From Oxytricha trifallax (taxonomy: Eukaryota > Ciliophora > Spirotrichea > Sporadotrichida > Oxytrichidae), in NCBI GenBank assembly GCA_000711775.1, contig ARYC01001250.1:1-64000 (forward strand): 64,000 bases of DNA, in the 5' to 3' direction. Below, piece by piece: positions 1 through 11,300 of the stretch. The number at the start of each line of letters is the position of its first letter. Within the stretch, counting starts at the first letter, position 1. Below the pieces are notes generated by a model. It did no database searches. It worked only from the letters and a program-made list of their open reading frames with translations, and was not told where the DNA came from. The position numbers were made by a program, and so were the translations under genes.

Positions 1-110
1 GAAAACATACCTTGCTATACCAAGTATCTGTAAAGATCTTCTTTACTTCTGAATTTTCCTATTAAATCTTGAGATTAAATTCTCTTCATTGCATCATTCA
101 TAGACTCCAT
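1..110 (-). CDS. TBE 22-kDa ORF, N-terminal part (partial)
   Basis: The ATG at 110 (minus strand) opens a frame beginning MESMNDAMKR, which matches the start of the complete 22-kDa ORF in TBE copy B at 20232. The frame continues out of the window. The function of the TBE 22-kDa protein is not known. It is transcribed away from the zinc-finger/kinase ORF at 674, leaving a 560-bp divergent spacer. Confidence 0.8.
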
Positions 111-673
111 CTTGCTTCCAGTTTCTATAAATGTTAATAAAATTTAAAATTATGGATATCCATTCTAAACTTACTAAAATTTTACTAGTAAATAGGGAGA
201 TCCACTTGGAGGTCAACCTGAATCAAATAAATAGATAAAGATGGAGGAACTTTCTCCAAGTTTCAAAGTTTGACTTCCATTTTTATCAAACTTTCTCCAT
301 TAAATTGCTCCTAATAATAATTAATTTAATTAGGTGGTGCTCCTAATTTATTTAAAACTTAATTTGAGGTTATATTAAAGTTCAAAACCGAATTAGGTGG
401 TGCATTAAAAAAATTAAAATTTAAAACTTCCCTCCTAAATTTACGAGAACATATTTAGGAGCACCACCTAACTCCCCAAAACACATTTAGGTGCATTTTA
501 ATTTATAAAATGGATGAAATAATATATAAATTATCTCAAAATTTTAGAAATATAAAACTAATGTCTCTCAATCTGTTCCCATTAAACCTCTCTAAATCTT
601 TGAGGATATGCTCTTACTTGTATATAAAGGTAGAATTTAAACAGCTTATATAATTATTAATAGTATTTATAAA
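111..673. promoter_or_regulatory. Divergent spacer of TBE copy A with repeated GGTGGTGCTCCTAA-type words
   Basis: This is non-coding sequence between two divergent TBE genes. Related words recur in both orientations: TTAGGTGGTGCTCCTAA near 330, TTAGGTGGTGC near 393, TTAGGAGCACCACCTAA near 455, and TTAGGTGC near 485. Copies B and C carry different but equally repetitive short palindromic words in the same place. A regulatory or protein-binding role is inferred from position and repetition only. Confidence 0.4.
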
Positions 674-2121
674 ATGAGCGGCAACTTACTAAGAAAAGCG
701 GCATTACTTGGCATAAGCCAGCAAAAACTTTCCTTCATGAATCAAAAGAAAATTGAGGCTTGTGATGCATTTACCTAGTACGAACCTGAAATTCTCTAAC
801 CTTAGGTCTCAGACTTTGAATAACAATTCAGTTGTTAAATAGAAATGCAGAGCTAAGAAATTTAATGCGAAGTTCCAATAAAAATGGTTGAAGAGGAGGA
901 AGAGAAAAAAGAAATTAAAGCATTCATTTATGTGAAGAGTGTGAGAACAACTTCACTTATAAATCTGTCTTAAGCGTCATATCTTAGAGTAGCATTCTAA
1001 CAAGCCAAAGCTCTATCTTAAGCATGATAAGATAGATGGAAAATACTTTTGCCCTTATTGCAATAAACAATATAACCATTCAAGGGATTTAAAAGTTCAC
1101 CTATGAAACCATCATGGCAAGAAGTTTGAAGTCATAGATCCTGAGACTGGTGAGGTCTTCCTTCAAAAAAGAAAGCCAAGAGACCCTTTAGAATCCTTGG
1201 AACAAAGAGTTAAGAAAGAAAATAAGCTTATTAAAGCAGTGAGAAACCTCCCAGCTTCTGAGATAGTGAAAATCACTCTGAAGATACAAGCACTAAAGCT
1301 TCCAATTTTAAATGTAATTGACCTTAAAGAATGTAAGGAAAGATATCTTATACTCGAGGACAAGTTTGAGAAAAAGGTCATAACTGATAAGCAGTTCGCA
1401 TACAAGATTTATCCATTCAACTACTTTAAATGCGATGACAAGTATCAAATGAAATTTTTCAATGAGTACTAAGCTCTTACCAAAGCAAGGGATAGACAGT
1501 GCAGATTTATAATTAAGCTCGATGCAATACTCCTTGCTCAAAATCATGTTGCTTTTCGCCTCCTCTATATTAAATGACTTTAAGAGAATACATTTAAGAT
1601 AAAGATTCCAAAGTAGCTACCTCTTATTCTTACAAATGTTTGCAAAGGCATAGAAGAGCTGCACACTTTAGGGTATGTTCATAGAGACTTGAAGCCTGAG
1701 AATATCATGCTTGACTATTCACCTCTCAGAGTAGTAATAATTGATTTCAATAGATCATAAAGAGTTGAAGCTTCAGGACTTGGCAACGTTTATAGTACTC
1801 CTGGATACTTTCCAGAAAGGGAGGACTGGAGAGATGGTGATATTAAGTGGGATGTATGGGCTCTAGCAGCATTATTGCTGAATGCAATATGCAAAGAAAT
1901 GATTACTAAAGCTGTAAGAGAGAGAAAGACTCAAAGCAGAGAATACAGCAATATCTAGACTAGAATAAGATAAAAGGTAAAATGAAAGATATGGCTGAGC
2001 AGATTATCTTAAGACCAAACCACAGAGCAGAGCAAACAATAGACTAAATGATCAACTGGATAGGAGATATCAAATTTAGAAAATTAGCACATGATGCCAA
2101 AGTATAGTTGAGTGAATAGTA
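674..2121 (+). pseudogene. TBE zinc-finger/protein-kinase ORF (57-kDa type), degenerate
   Basis: This ORF starts at ATG 674 (MSGNLLRKAA) and continues as an acidic stretch, C2H2-type zinc-finger remnants (CPYCNKQYNHS near 1050-1110), a linker, and a kinase domain. The kinase catalytic loop YVHRDLKPENIM is intact near 1670-1710, followed by IIDFNRS (the DFG position reads DFN) and GYFPEREDW. The same three-part layout occurs in the ORFs of copies B and C. The frame is broken: a TGA replaces a residue in the second finger (near 1108), and frameshifts are needed near 1570-1640 and near 1975 to keep kinase homology. This copy is therefore probably not translated full length. The C-terminus is taken as about 2121 by comparison with copy B. 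Confidence 0.8.
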
Positions 2122-2276
2122 AAAATAAAACCCCTCTAATACACACTACTATACATTACATTTAAACATTAAACCCCTACATAAACCCTATTAAAACCCT
2201 AATAAAGTATGCACTAATAGTCTACTTTTATCAATCAAAAACTCAATCAAACTACTGAAAGGGTTTTGGGGTTTTG

Positions 2277-3830
2277 AATGACAGAGAAGATGTCAATTCT
2301 ATATCACTCACATGTGTCCAATAGCTCTTAGATAAAAACTAAATCAAGACAAGCCGCTTTATAAATTGTAAAATTTGAGTGTCTTTATATAGTTTATAAA
2401 AATAAGCCGCATTGGTAGATTAGAAGTTGGTACAGAAACCTTGATTGACAAAAGTAAAAGTGTAAAGACTACTCTAATGCAGTTTTATTTAATAAATTAT
2501 TACAACTTTTACGTTTTTTGTTAAATATTTCAAGTTGTTTTAAGGTAGCAGATCCCACGACATTGAAGGAGTCACTTCCATTAATGCTTGCTATGGTTCA
2601 ACTAATGCACTTTTCAACACAATTAACTGGATGCTCTTTATATTTATGTTAAATCTGGTTTAAATTAGATAATAGTATTTTAGGTTAAAAGGATGCAAAG
2701 CAATGCATGGGATGGTAATATTGAAATGCTATTAAAACTTTTATTAGGGCGCTTGGGAATTGTGGTATCAGCAGATGTAGCAGTTTATGCAAAGGGATCA
2801 GCCAGACCCACAGGAGGTATCGGAGCAATAGCTCTCTTAATTGGTCCAAATGCTCCTCTGGTTTTCGATGATGTGAGAGCAAGTTTTATTGACAATGCCT
2901 ATGATTTTTACAAGCCTGTAATGAGTAAGTGAGAAATTTTTGTTAAATTATTACGTGTTTTGGCATAATTATTTGTCTGTTTATGCGACTTTAAATTTTC
3001 AAGAAGGAACATTTTGTTTAACATTACTCTATTTTAGATAGTGAATATCCAACAGTTGATGGGCACTTATCAATCAATGTGTACTTGAATGCGCTTGAAA
3101 ATGCTTATAAAACTATGAAGGCAAAATGCAGACAGAGATATAATTGGGAACCTAAATATCAAGATTTCGACTATTTCTGTTTTTTAAGTTTATCATTACC
3201 AATAACATGAAGACCTTAAACTTTAGACATTCTATAGAGACTACTATAATACATTATTCTATATTTTATTTCTGTTTCCACACTCCTTTCTCTAAGATGG
3301 TTCAGAAATGCTACTTCAATTTGCTACTTTAAGACATCGCAGAATATAAAGAGAAGGTCTTTGATCCAGTACTAGTTTAATAATTAAGAGAGCTAGAATT
3401 TAAAAATAATCCAAAGTCCCTTGAAATCTATAATTATATAATGTATAATGCTCTCATTTCATCCATTTTTTATCGTTAGTATATGCATGATTTAATAGTT
3501 AGAAATCTTGATTAAAGCTTATGGGGGTGAATGGAAAGATAAGTGTGAGAGATCTCTTTTGTTAGCAAAATAATTGGGAAATATTTACACAGGTAGTTTA
3601 TACAATGGTTTGATGTCTCTAATTGGAGATACATCCATCGATCTCAAGGGAAAGAGATTCCGTTAATTCTTAAAAAAATAATTAAATAAAAATTTATAAT
3701 CTTAATTGATTGATGATGTTCAGTTATGGATCAGGATGTGCGGCCAGTATGTTTATGATTCATGTGAGAGGGGATTACAAACATATTCAAAAGACTAGTG
3801 AATTCAAAACTAGAATTGAAATAAATCAAT
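2277..3830 (+). CDS. HMGCS: Hydroxymethylglutaryl-CoA synthase (HMG-CoA synthase), IES-interrupted, both ends missing
   Basis: This enzyme condenses acetyl-CoA with acetoacetyl-CoA in the mevalonate pathway. Coding pieces: 2277-2357, 2404-2487, 2537-2634, 2691-3182, 3267-3429, 3502-3659 and 3708-~3825. Joining at the pointers gives a continuous frame containing [19 protein letters not shown], the active-site segment SINACYGST with the catalytic Cys, [37 protein letters not shown], and [12 protein letters not shown]. Pointers are AAGCCGC, GTTTTA, GGATGC, TATTTCTGTTT, GAAATCT and GATT. A spliceosomal intron (2925-3037, GTAAGT to TTTTAG) lies inside the fourth piece. The N-terminus is beyond TBE copy A, outside the window. 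The C-terminal 50-60 residues after about 3825 are not found, so the last MDS may lie elsewhere. Identification is very secure. Confidence 0.95.
2358..2410 (+). other. IES with 7-bp pointer AAGCCGC (HMG-CoA synthase)
   Basis: AAGCCGC occurs at 2351-2357 and again at 2404-2410. Removing one copy plus the intervening AT-rich DNA (53 bp in all) joins ...NQIKTSR to IGRLEVG in frame. Confidence 0.9.
2488..2542 (+). other. IES with pointer GTTTTA (HMG-CoA synthase)
   Basis: GTTTTA at 2482-2487 and 2537-2542. Removal of 55 bp joins ...TTLMQF to [10 protein letters not shown] in frame. Confidence 0.85.
2635..2696 (+). other. IES with pointer GGATGC (HMG-CoA synthase)
   Basis: GGATGC at 2629-2634 and 2691-2696. 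Removal of 62 bp joins ...NTINWM to QSNAWDG in frame. Confidence 0.9.
2925..3037 (+). other. Spliceosomal intron in HMG-CoA synthase
   Basis: Starts GTAAGT and ends TTTTAG. Splicing joins YKPVM to NSEYPTVDG in the expected register. No convincing pointer pair exists here, so an intron fits better than an IES. Confidence 0.7.
3183..3277 (+). other. IES with 11-bp pointer TATTTCTGTTT (HMG-CoA synthase)
   Basis: The 11-bp repeat is at 3172-3182 and 3267-3277. Removal of 95 bp gives [15 protein letters not shown] in frame, which matches the conserved family segment. Confidence 0.9.
3430..3508 (+). other. IES with pointer GAAATCT (HMG-CoA synthase)
   Basis: GAAATCT at 3423-3429 and 3502-3508; removal of 79 bp restores [13 protein letters not shown] in frame. 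Confidence 0.85.
3660..3711 (+). other. IES with pointer GATT (HMG-CoA synthase)
   Basis: GATT at 3656-3659 and 3708-3711; removal of 52 bp joins LKGKR to LMMFSYGSG in frame. Confidence 0.7.
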
Positions 3831-4103
3831 ACAAATATTAAAAGCAAATATTTAAATTAATAAATTAAGCAGAAATGGAATAATCAACATAAAATTTGGA
3901 TTATAATTATTAAATTATAAATCTCCATAGCATATATTTAAGCCGATAGATTCATTTTCACTTTTAACATTTTAAATTTCTATCTAATTTTAGTTTATTT
4001 CTAATATGGATATAGTTTAATAATCATAATTCTTAATATTAATTGCAATTCATTAAAAATATAAATATAAATATAATTATATTGTTTTAATCTAATTGAT
4101 AAA

Positions 4104-5185
4104 ATGGACTTAATTTAGAAAATATAAAGTGCTTTTAATCCTATAGATAATAATTAGAATGAGAACGAAGAAGAAGACACAAATATAATTGAGCTAGTTA
4201 ATTTATGGTAGAATATAAATTATGGCCTTGCTACATGTGCCACTTTGAGAGATATTCCTGAATATTAGCTTGCTGTTGATTTTTATATATTTTATTTGAT
4301 AAATATTAATAATTATTTGTGCAAAATTTAAATACTTTTAATTTCATATACCACCATCTAGGTTTAAAAGAGTCATATTTTAATCACAAATACGACCAAT
4401 ATTTCTTTCAAAATAACTGCCACATAGAAACCAGAGGAAATCTAAAAAACAACCAAAAAGATTATTAATTTCTGAGACCAAGTCTTTGTGCAAAATTTAC
4501 ACTTTAATCTGCTGTAGATAATGAGTTAATTGATGACCGAGGTGGTTTTGGGGCATTTACTTATCATGGCACCAAGTTTAGGTTTGTTGAAAGTATTATA
4601 AAAAATGGGTTGAAAAAACCAGGAACTTACTTGAAAAATGGTTTAAGAGTAGAGAGCTATAATATACCTAAATAAGAATAATATAAAGATAGTGGGAAAG
4701 AACAAATCAAAGATAAAAATACCTCAAGTTTGAAAATGCTTTATGTATATTTTACGATTAATGCACATGTTAGTTTTTATTTTTGACAAATAAAATGAAT
4801 ATTATTATACCATATATGCTTTTGGGATCAAGTTAAAATAATGATGTCTTAAAATCAAAATTAAGTTTCTTTGAAGCAACCATTGAGAGATAAAAATAAA
4901 GAGAACTAAAATTGAGAAATCAACTAAATCCAGAATAATAATAGCCGGAATAAGTTGATGAATATAAAGACTCTGGTATTTACACAACAATTATCCCTCA
5001 CTATGCCTCTCTCTTTGCCGAGACAATTTAATATAAAAACCACTTCTTGCAACCAATCTTTTTGGTAAGATAAGACTTGGCACTTGCTAAATCAGTGCCC
5101 ATACATGGTATTGCTACTAAAAGTACTATGATGGGTAGAGATGATATTTACAGATTGTTTAATGGTAAACCCTCAAAAAAACTTT
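4104..5185 (+). CDS. Protein with HGT-type motif, possibly PARP/ADP-ribosyltransferase-like, IES-interrupted
   Basis: The ATG at 4104 opens MDLIQKIQSAFNPID followed by an acidic segment and IIELVNLWQNINYG. A second piece (~4370-4450) encodes ESYFNHKYDQYFFQ. A third (~4510-4740) encodes GGFGAFTYHGTKFRFVESII and then KNGLKKPGTYLKNG. A fourth (~4870-5185) encodes KDSGIYTTIIPHYASLFAET, IFLVRQDLALAKSV and a tail. A Y-HGT-x(n)-I-x-NGL segment followed by a GIY-x(n)-YA segment resembles small ADP-ribosyltransferase/PARP-fold domains. That is my reading of the motif, not a firm family call. AT-rich IESs separate the pieces, including one at ~4280-4360. The true last segment and stop are uncertain. 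Confidence 0.5.
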
Positions 5186-5349
5186 AATTACTATATTCAA
5201 GAAAATAAAATCAAAATTCAATTTGTCATTAAATATATATTTTTAAGCTATAGAAGGATATATGAAAAATAAGTGAAATATTTATTTTAAAATGGAAATT
5301 TAATCAGCTTAACAGAATACTTATTATAATAATCAAAATATGAATTATA

Positions 5350-8300
5350 AGAACGTTACTTAGTTTAAACACTCTTCTTAAGATAATCGGACATTTTCTT
5401 CTTAATTTCGTTGAATCTCTCCTCTGTTCAATTCTGCTGCGAGTTGTCTCTGGTGCTACACCGGCTCTTACTGGGTTAGACTTCTAAAAAAATAAAATTT
5501 AGATATGTTTTTTGTAACTTACATTTTTTGTGACTGTAATCGCACCATCAGCAATGATGTCTCCATTTCCTAATTATTTATGTCATTTTAATTTATCGAT
5601 TTCCCATTATAAATTGTAATTATTAGCAAAAATTTTAAAATAATTTAATAAAGAGATATAATGCTTTCCTCAATCTCATTTTCTTCTCTTAAAAACATAA
5701 TACTTAAATCTTGATTTGTTAGCAAAAAAAAGTCAGTGTGAAATTCAGAACATGTAACTTTAAATTTATTTTTCTTTAACTCTTTATACTATTCATTTTA
5801 TCTTTTTAATGTTTTAGACAATTTGATGAGAAGGATAGTATTTATTTTACCAAAGAGGATAATCCGAGTGTATTATAAGTTCAAGCATTCAAAATATTAT
5901 TCAATGGGAATATTTTCATAAAAAGATTCAGAAATTTATAAATATATTGTGATTGCTTATCAGAGTGCTGGATAAAGACCCATGGTGGGAAGGGGGTGAA
6001 TAGCAAGAATGGCTTTAAATGCTAGAATAACTAGATATTTATGAAACACAATAAAGTTAATGAATAAATTTTATTCTATTACAATATCTCTAAATTGTGC
6101 TCTATATTATTTTGATAATCTTTTTGAATTATTAATGATTTGAAAGAGATGAATTACTAATTTTTATTTATTAAAGTATCTGATTTCATATATTAATTTA
6201 TTTTAAATTAATTCAAAAATACCTACTTCTTCTAATACTATTGCTGTTTATATCCAGAGTGTCGTCAACTAAATCATCTTCATTCTCAATAGCAACCTTT
6301 CCCTCATCATCGTTTAAACTTTGTATTTCATTTACTATCTAATCTTGGAGGAAATTGAAATTCTTTGAGTTTTATTATGAATTTAACATAATTATTGGAG
6401 AATTTTGTTTTTCAAGTAACTAGTGCATGCTCACTTAATCAACAATCTTTAAATATACACAATTAAATGTGAAATAAATTTTAATATAAATTTATTTTTC
6501 TTAATATTTTGGAGAAAAAAGAATTTAACCAAAAACTTATACAATCTTATTGAGGATTGTTTTGGATTATTTTTTACTTTAACAGCTACTTTACTACTAA
6601 ATATTTAGGTTTTGATATAATTAATTATTATCATTTTCTAATTGGCTTTCATTCAGATTGAAGAATAACTTATTTGCAGCTAAAATATAAGGGGGGGGGG
6701 GGCTATTTATATATAAATATATTCAAAATTTTTGTTCAAAATTTACATATTAAATACAGATCAGTATGATATATAAAATGACTCATATAATACTTATAAA
6801 ATCAAAATATAAACCCCAAAAACCTGAAGTTTCTGAGGACTATTAGCAAAGGTCTTAATTATAGTCTTTTTTCTGAATGAGCTGTCTGCTGACTAAGGAA
6901 TATTAAGAATACTATTTTTTCCAACTGAATTTTACAACTAATTTAAGTCAAGTAAATCTTGATTTAGGGGGTTTGTACCTTCCTATTTACTCTTAAGTTC
7001 ACAATTATTATATAATAATTAAAAATAATAATAAAAATTCTAGTCTATAAAATCTCAATATTCTAGAGAATTTAATTAAATTTTTGAAAATTGTACTAAA
7101 AAAACAAAAGTGTGTATATATTTCATAGATTATGACAAAAATAATAATTTAAAAGTTAAGCACGAAGAATTTCTTAAATCTGCTAATTAGCAGAAACATT
7201 TTTATCTTACTTTAACTGTTATTCTATCAATTAAGTTAACATATTTGCATTTTCATTTGAATTGTTGGTAGTATATATTGCATATTTATTATATTTTTTA
7301 TATAAAGTTTAATTATTTTAATTATTTTAAATAAAAAGTATGTTTGAAATTACTCTGACCAGTCGTATCGATTAGTAATTTAGGTGTTCGCTTTTAACTC
7401 TAAAGTTTGTATTTTTTGTTAGGTATATATGTGGCAGAGTAAGGTTCTTAAATATTAAGAGCCCAAAAATGTTTATAGTTATTTAATATAGCAAAATCAA
7501 TTAATTTTTAGATTAATTATCTCCAATTATTGAGAGATGAATTTAATATTAGTGGAGGGAAAAAAATCTTTTAAGTAAAATAACATAAATATATGAAGAA
7601 ACTAGGTTTATGGAAATAATATTTTAGTTTTATGATTGCCAAACATGAAATTTAACTAATTATTCTATTTTTAATTTGAGTTGTTGCTTCTATAACTATT
7701 AAGAAACTGAGTATTATTCACACCAGATGACTCTATTACTGATAGATTATTTTTCTAAGTTTTATCTTTGATGTTTTGGTTTTGCAACACACTCTCATTG
7801 ATTTTCAGAAAACTATTTATTCATAAATTTTTATTTATTTTCTATTGAATATATAGAATTTCTGATTTTTAAGGCAAAAAAAGATTATTTACATTGAATT
7901 AATAAATTACAGTAAGTATAAATTATAGGGAAAATGTAAATAATTTTTAAATAAAAAAAACTGCTCTTTTTAAGCATTCTTTATTGAAATTAGTAAGCTC
8001 TGTTAGTAAATTATTTCTGTTAGCTATCCACGTTCATCATGCTAGTTGGTGTTATTGAAATATATTAAAGTAATTAAAAAATAATTAGAGTTTTCCATGT
8101 TTATTGTCTTTTATAAATTATTCATTAATAGTAAAGCAGTCTAAGGGTTAATGTGGTTCATCATGAGATAGTTATTTCTGTAGGTGCTGATGCTATTACT
8201 ATTCAATGGACTTTACTCAGATTAATTAGTGTCCATTTGAAACATCTTAAAGTCATTCAATACTACAACAAATTAAGTTCAAATTTTCATTATTTTCTAT

Positions 8301-11300
8301 GACTTATTTCTTGAAAAATAGTTCCACCTTTTAATAGTGAGCAATTAAAACTGGATTCAAATCATTTATATTTATGCCTTGATTGATATAGCCTTTACTC
8401 ATAGACATTTATTTGACGAAATTCATTCTAGATGACTCCTTCAACAAAGATTCATTGTCTCCTGTTTGAAACTAATTATTTCCTTATACTTTCGAGGAGC
8501 CGATTACTTTTTAATATCCAGAATTAAAAATTTGTTTAGAATTTCTTGGGTGAGCGCTTGTATTTATCATTTGCACATTGATTAACTACTTGTTTATTTA
8601 GTGAGATGTTTACTTGGAATTTTAAGCATCAAGAGAAAAAATTAAAAATAATAAAATTCATTTCGCATAAAATAATTTGAATTTGTCAATATAAAGTAAA
8701 TAAATTAGGAAAGAAATTGAAAAAATTACTTGAATTTTAATAAAAGTTTTAAGCGTTATCTTAAGCTTATAAATGATTTTAAGATTGTCCTTCAAATATT
8801 TGAAGTAGTTGATTTTCAGTTTTGATATTACCAGCTGACTATCTCTTATCATAAATCCCCAAATTTAAAACATCATTAAAATTAAGTCCATTATTGTTTG
8901 CTTTATTTTTCATTTAATTGTCTGTTTAACCTTTGCCTATATATTCACTTTTATTTCTGCTGTGTTTAACTTAGATTTCTTCAGTTTTAGGAGATTTAGT
9001 GTTTTATTATTCTGCAGGCTCTGGTACTATATTAGTAATATTTGACTATTTTGAATAATATTTTTGCAATAGCTTAAACTATACATCCTGTTTTTATTTC
9101 TCATTTGAGGAGGTTTATTTTTAATTTATACTGTGAACCTATGCTGATTTTAGTTACTGGAGCTTCATTCTAAATTATTGAATTTTATGCTGAGATCTCT
9201 CTAAAATATACAAAGTCATAATTAAACTAAAGAAATTTAAATGTAAATAATATGAGATATATATTAAGATCTTAACTTCCTATGGGCTCTAAACGGTATT
9301 TCTTAATTTGGATCTTAAGATTTCTTTCTAATATCTTAATTTTATGATGAGTAATTTTGCTTAAATTAATCGCTCATATGTCTTCTATGTTTTGGCTTTT
9401 GGGGTAAAAACTGAACTATTGGTTGCTAATTGACATTGTTTTTATCTAAGCCATTTCTATCTGAGCTATCTTAAATAATGCTACTTTCTTAATTCAAGTT
9501 TTTCTGGTCAGAAGAAGATATCACAATTTTTTAGGTGAAAGTTATAAAAATTAATTGTATAGTTTGCGATATAAAGATTATATAACTCTTTTAATTTTCC
9601 TTAATTTTTAACTTTATAGCAAATTAAATACTTTTGACATATTGCTTGAATTGTCTGAATATTACTATTGTAAGAATACATTCAATTTGGGAAAATGAAT
9701 TAAAATTAAATTAATTGAATATTAAAATAATGGCAGTTATGAAAATCAAAGTGACTAAAAATTCAAATCTAAGTCGATTCTACGGTAGATCCCGCCATTT
9801 TAGCTGGACTATACTATTGGCAATATTCTTGAATCAGCCCAAGAAGCGAAATATTTTGTTTGTGAGCTAACTCCCGAAAATGGTAAAAGGGATTTTTCTC
9901 GCTTTGGAGAAGAGATAAAATCATTATAGTACTAACAACCACCGTCTAAATTTTAATGCGCTATACAGATAGCTTAAGATTGTTAGAGTTTGAAGACATT
10001 TTCCAAAAACATAACTGAAGATAATTAATAATTAATTAATTAATTTTAATTCATTTTCCCAAATCGAATGTATTCCTACATTATTATATTTATTAGTTTT
10101 AAATATTAGTCAATGTTTTATCAGGTGAATTCATTGCTTCTTAATATTAATTTAAATTGTTGTCAGTTTTTGCTGAATAGCTTGGCACCTCTTCATGCAA
10201 ATTATTGTTCATAATAGGATAATAGTGTTTAATGCTGCTTACAGGGTGACTTAAGTATGATTATTTATATAGTAAAAGTATCAAAATTTAAAAGGAATTT
10301 ACAAATTAATAGAATTCATAAATAATATATTCCTAATGATTTCTAACCATTAATTTGCATGGATTAAAAACTAATTTTATAAAATGATTAGATATTTCTA
10401 AGATGCTGCTGTTATGGCTTATGAATAAGAGAGAAATCTTAAGTAAGCTTAGCTTGCAAATCTGATCTGAATTATTTTGGGAAGGCAGAGTTTATTATTC
10501 TTTCATCTGGATGATAAGATATCTGATCAAGGTTTAAATCTGAGTTAATTTTTCTATCTTTTATAAAGCTTGAATTCTTATACAAATATTTTCCGTAAAC
10601 TATAAAGCAATACTTACACATCAAATTAGTAATAGTTCACAAAAATATTAAAAATATGATTCTTCTCTGCTATATTGCTATGTAATCTAAGGTTACTCAC
10701 TGCCTTATCTGATTTTTAATTATTTTCTAAACTTTATAAATCTTAAGAATTTTTAGTTTTTTAATTAACGCCTTTTACAAGATCCAAAGCGTTATAGAAA
10801 GCTTTCTTCGGAGAGGTCAGGAAATTTTTAATAAGAGCTTTTTGCAATTCTTTGTCTATAATTTTAAACTCAGGATTGTCTAAGAGAGGATTTTAGATTT
10901 ATTTCGTAAATTTATTATTTTTTGCTGTATTGTTCATTTCTTTAGAAAATATAATTAATATTGTATTTTATAAATATATTTGATTAAACCTATTTGATGA
11001 ATAATATCTTATTTTACCCATAATGAATAATATATTATTTTATAAAACAAAAATTTACTTAGTGAGATTACTCTAAAACTCTAATTATGTGCTCTTAGAA
11101 TTTTGAGGGGAATTGGTCTGAACGCTTATAACTCTTATTTTCTAAGTTTATTGTAATATTTTTCCGTTTTTACCATTCAAATTTTAGTAATGGGATCTGT
11201 TATTAGTTGAAGATTAAGAAAGTCGTTTTGTTAAGAATTAAGAAGTGTTCTGTGTATTTTGTATCATTTAAGTACTCTTTGAATTTTGATTAAGTAATAA

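Larger units (their letters stand above)
1..2276 (+). mobile_element. TBE transposon copy A (right part, cut by window edge)
   Basis: This is the right-hand part of a Telomere-Bearing Element. Its right end (about 2261-2276) reads G3T4G4T4G, the reverse of the C4A4 telomere-like repeats that cap TBEs. It is followed directly by AAT (2277-2279), the 3-bp target duplication typical of TBEs (ANT). The visible part carries the start of the 22-kDa ORF on the minus strand and the zinc-finger/kinase ORF on the plus strand, in the same divergent arrangement as copies B and C. The transposase end lies outside the window. The subterminal sequence differs from copies B and C, so this copy probably belongs to another TBE subfamily. 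The next base after the AAT is coding sequence of HMG-CoA synthase, so the element acts as an IES there. Confidence 0.9.

Noticed and set aside
1163..1405. Minus-strand frame opposite the TBE zinc-finger/kinase gene
   Set aside because: Shadow of the plus-strand linker region, which is matched by homologous sequence in copies B and C.
4805..4990. Minus-strand 61-residue frame
   Set aside because: Opposite the plus-strand HGT-motif gene, whose reading (NPEQQQPEQVDEYKDSGIYT) continues into a clear coding piece.
8658..8852. Minus-strand 64-residue open frame
   Set aside because: Very AT-rich, composed of I/K/L/F/N codons typical of IES DNA, with no conserved pattern; treated as chance.
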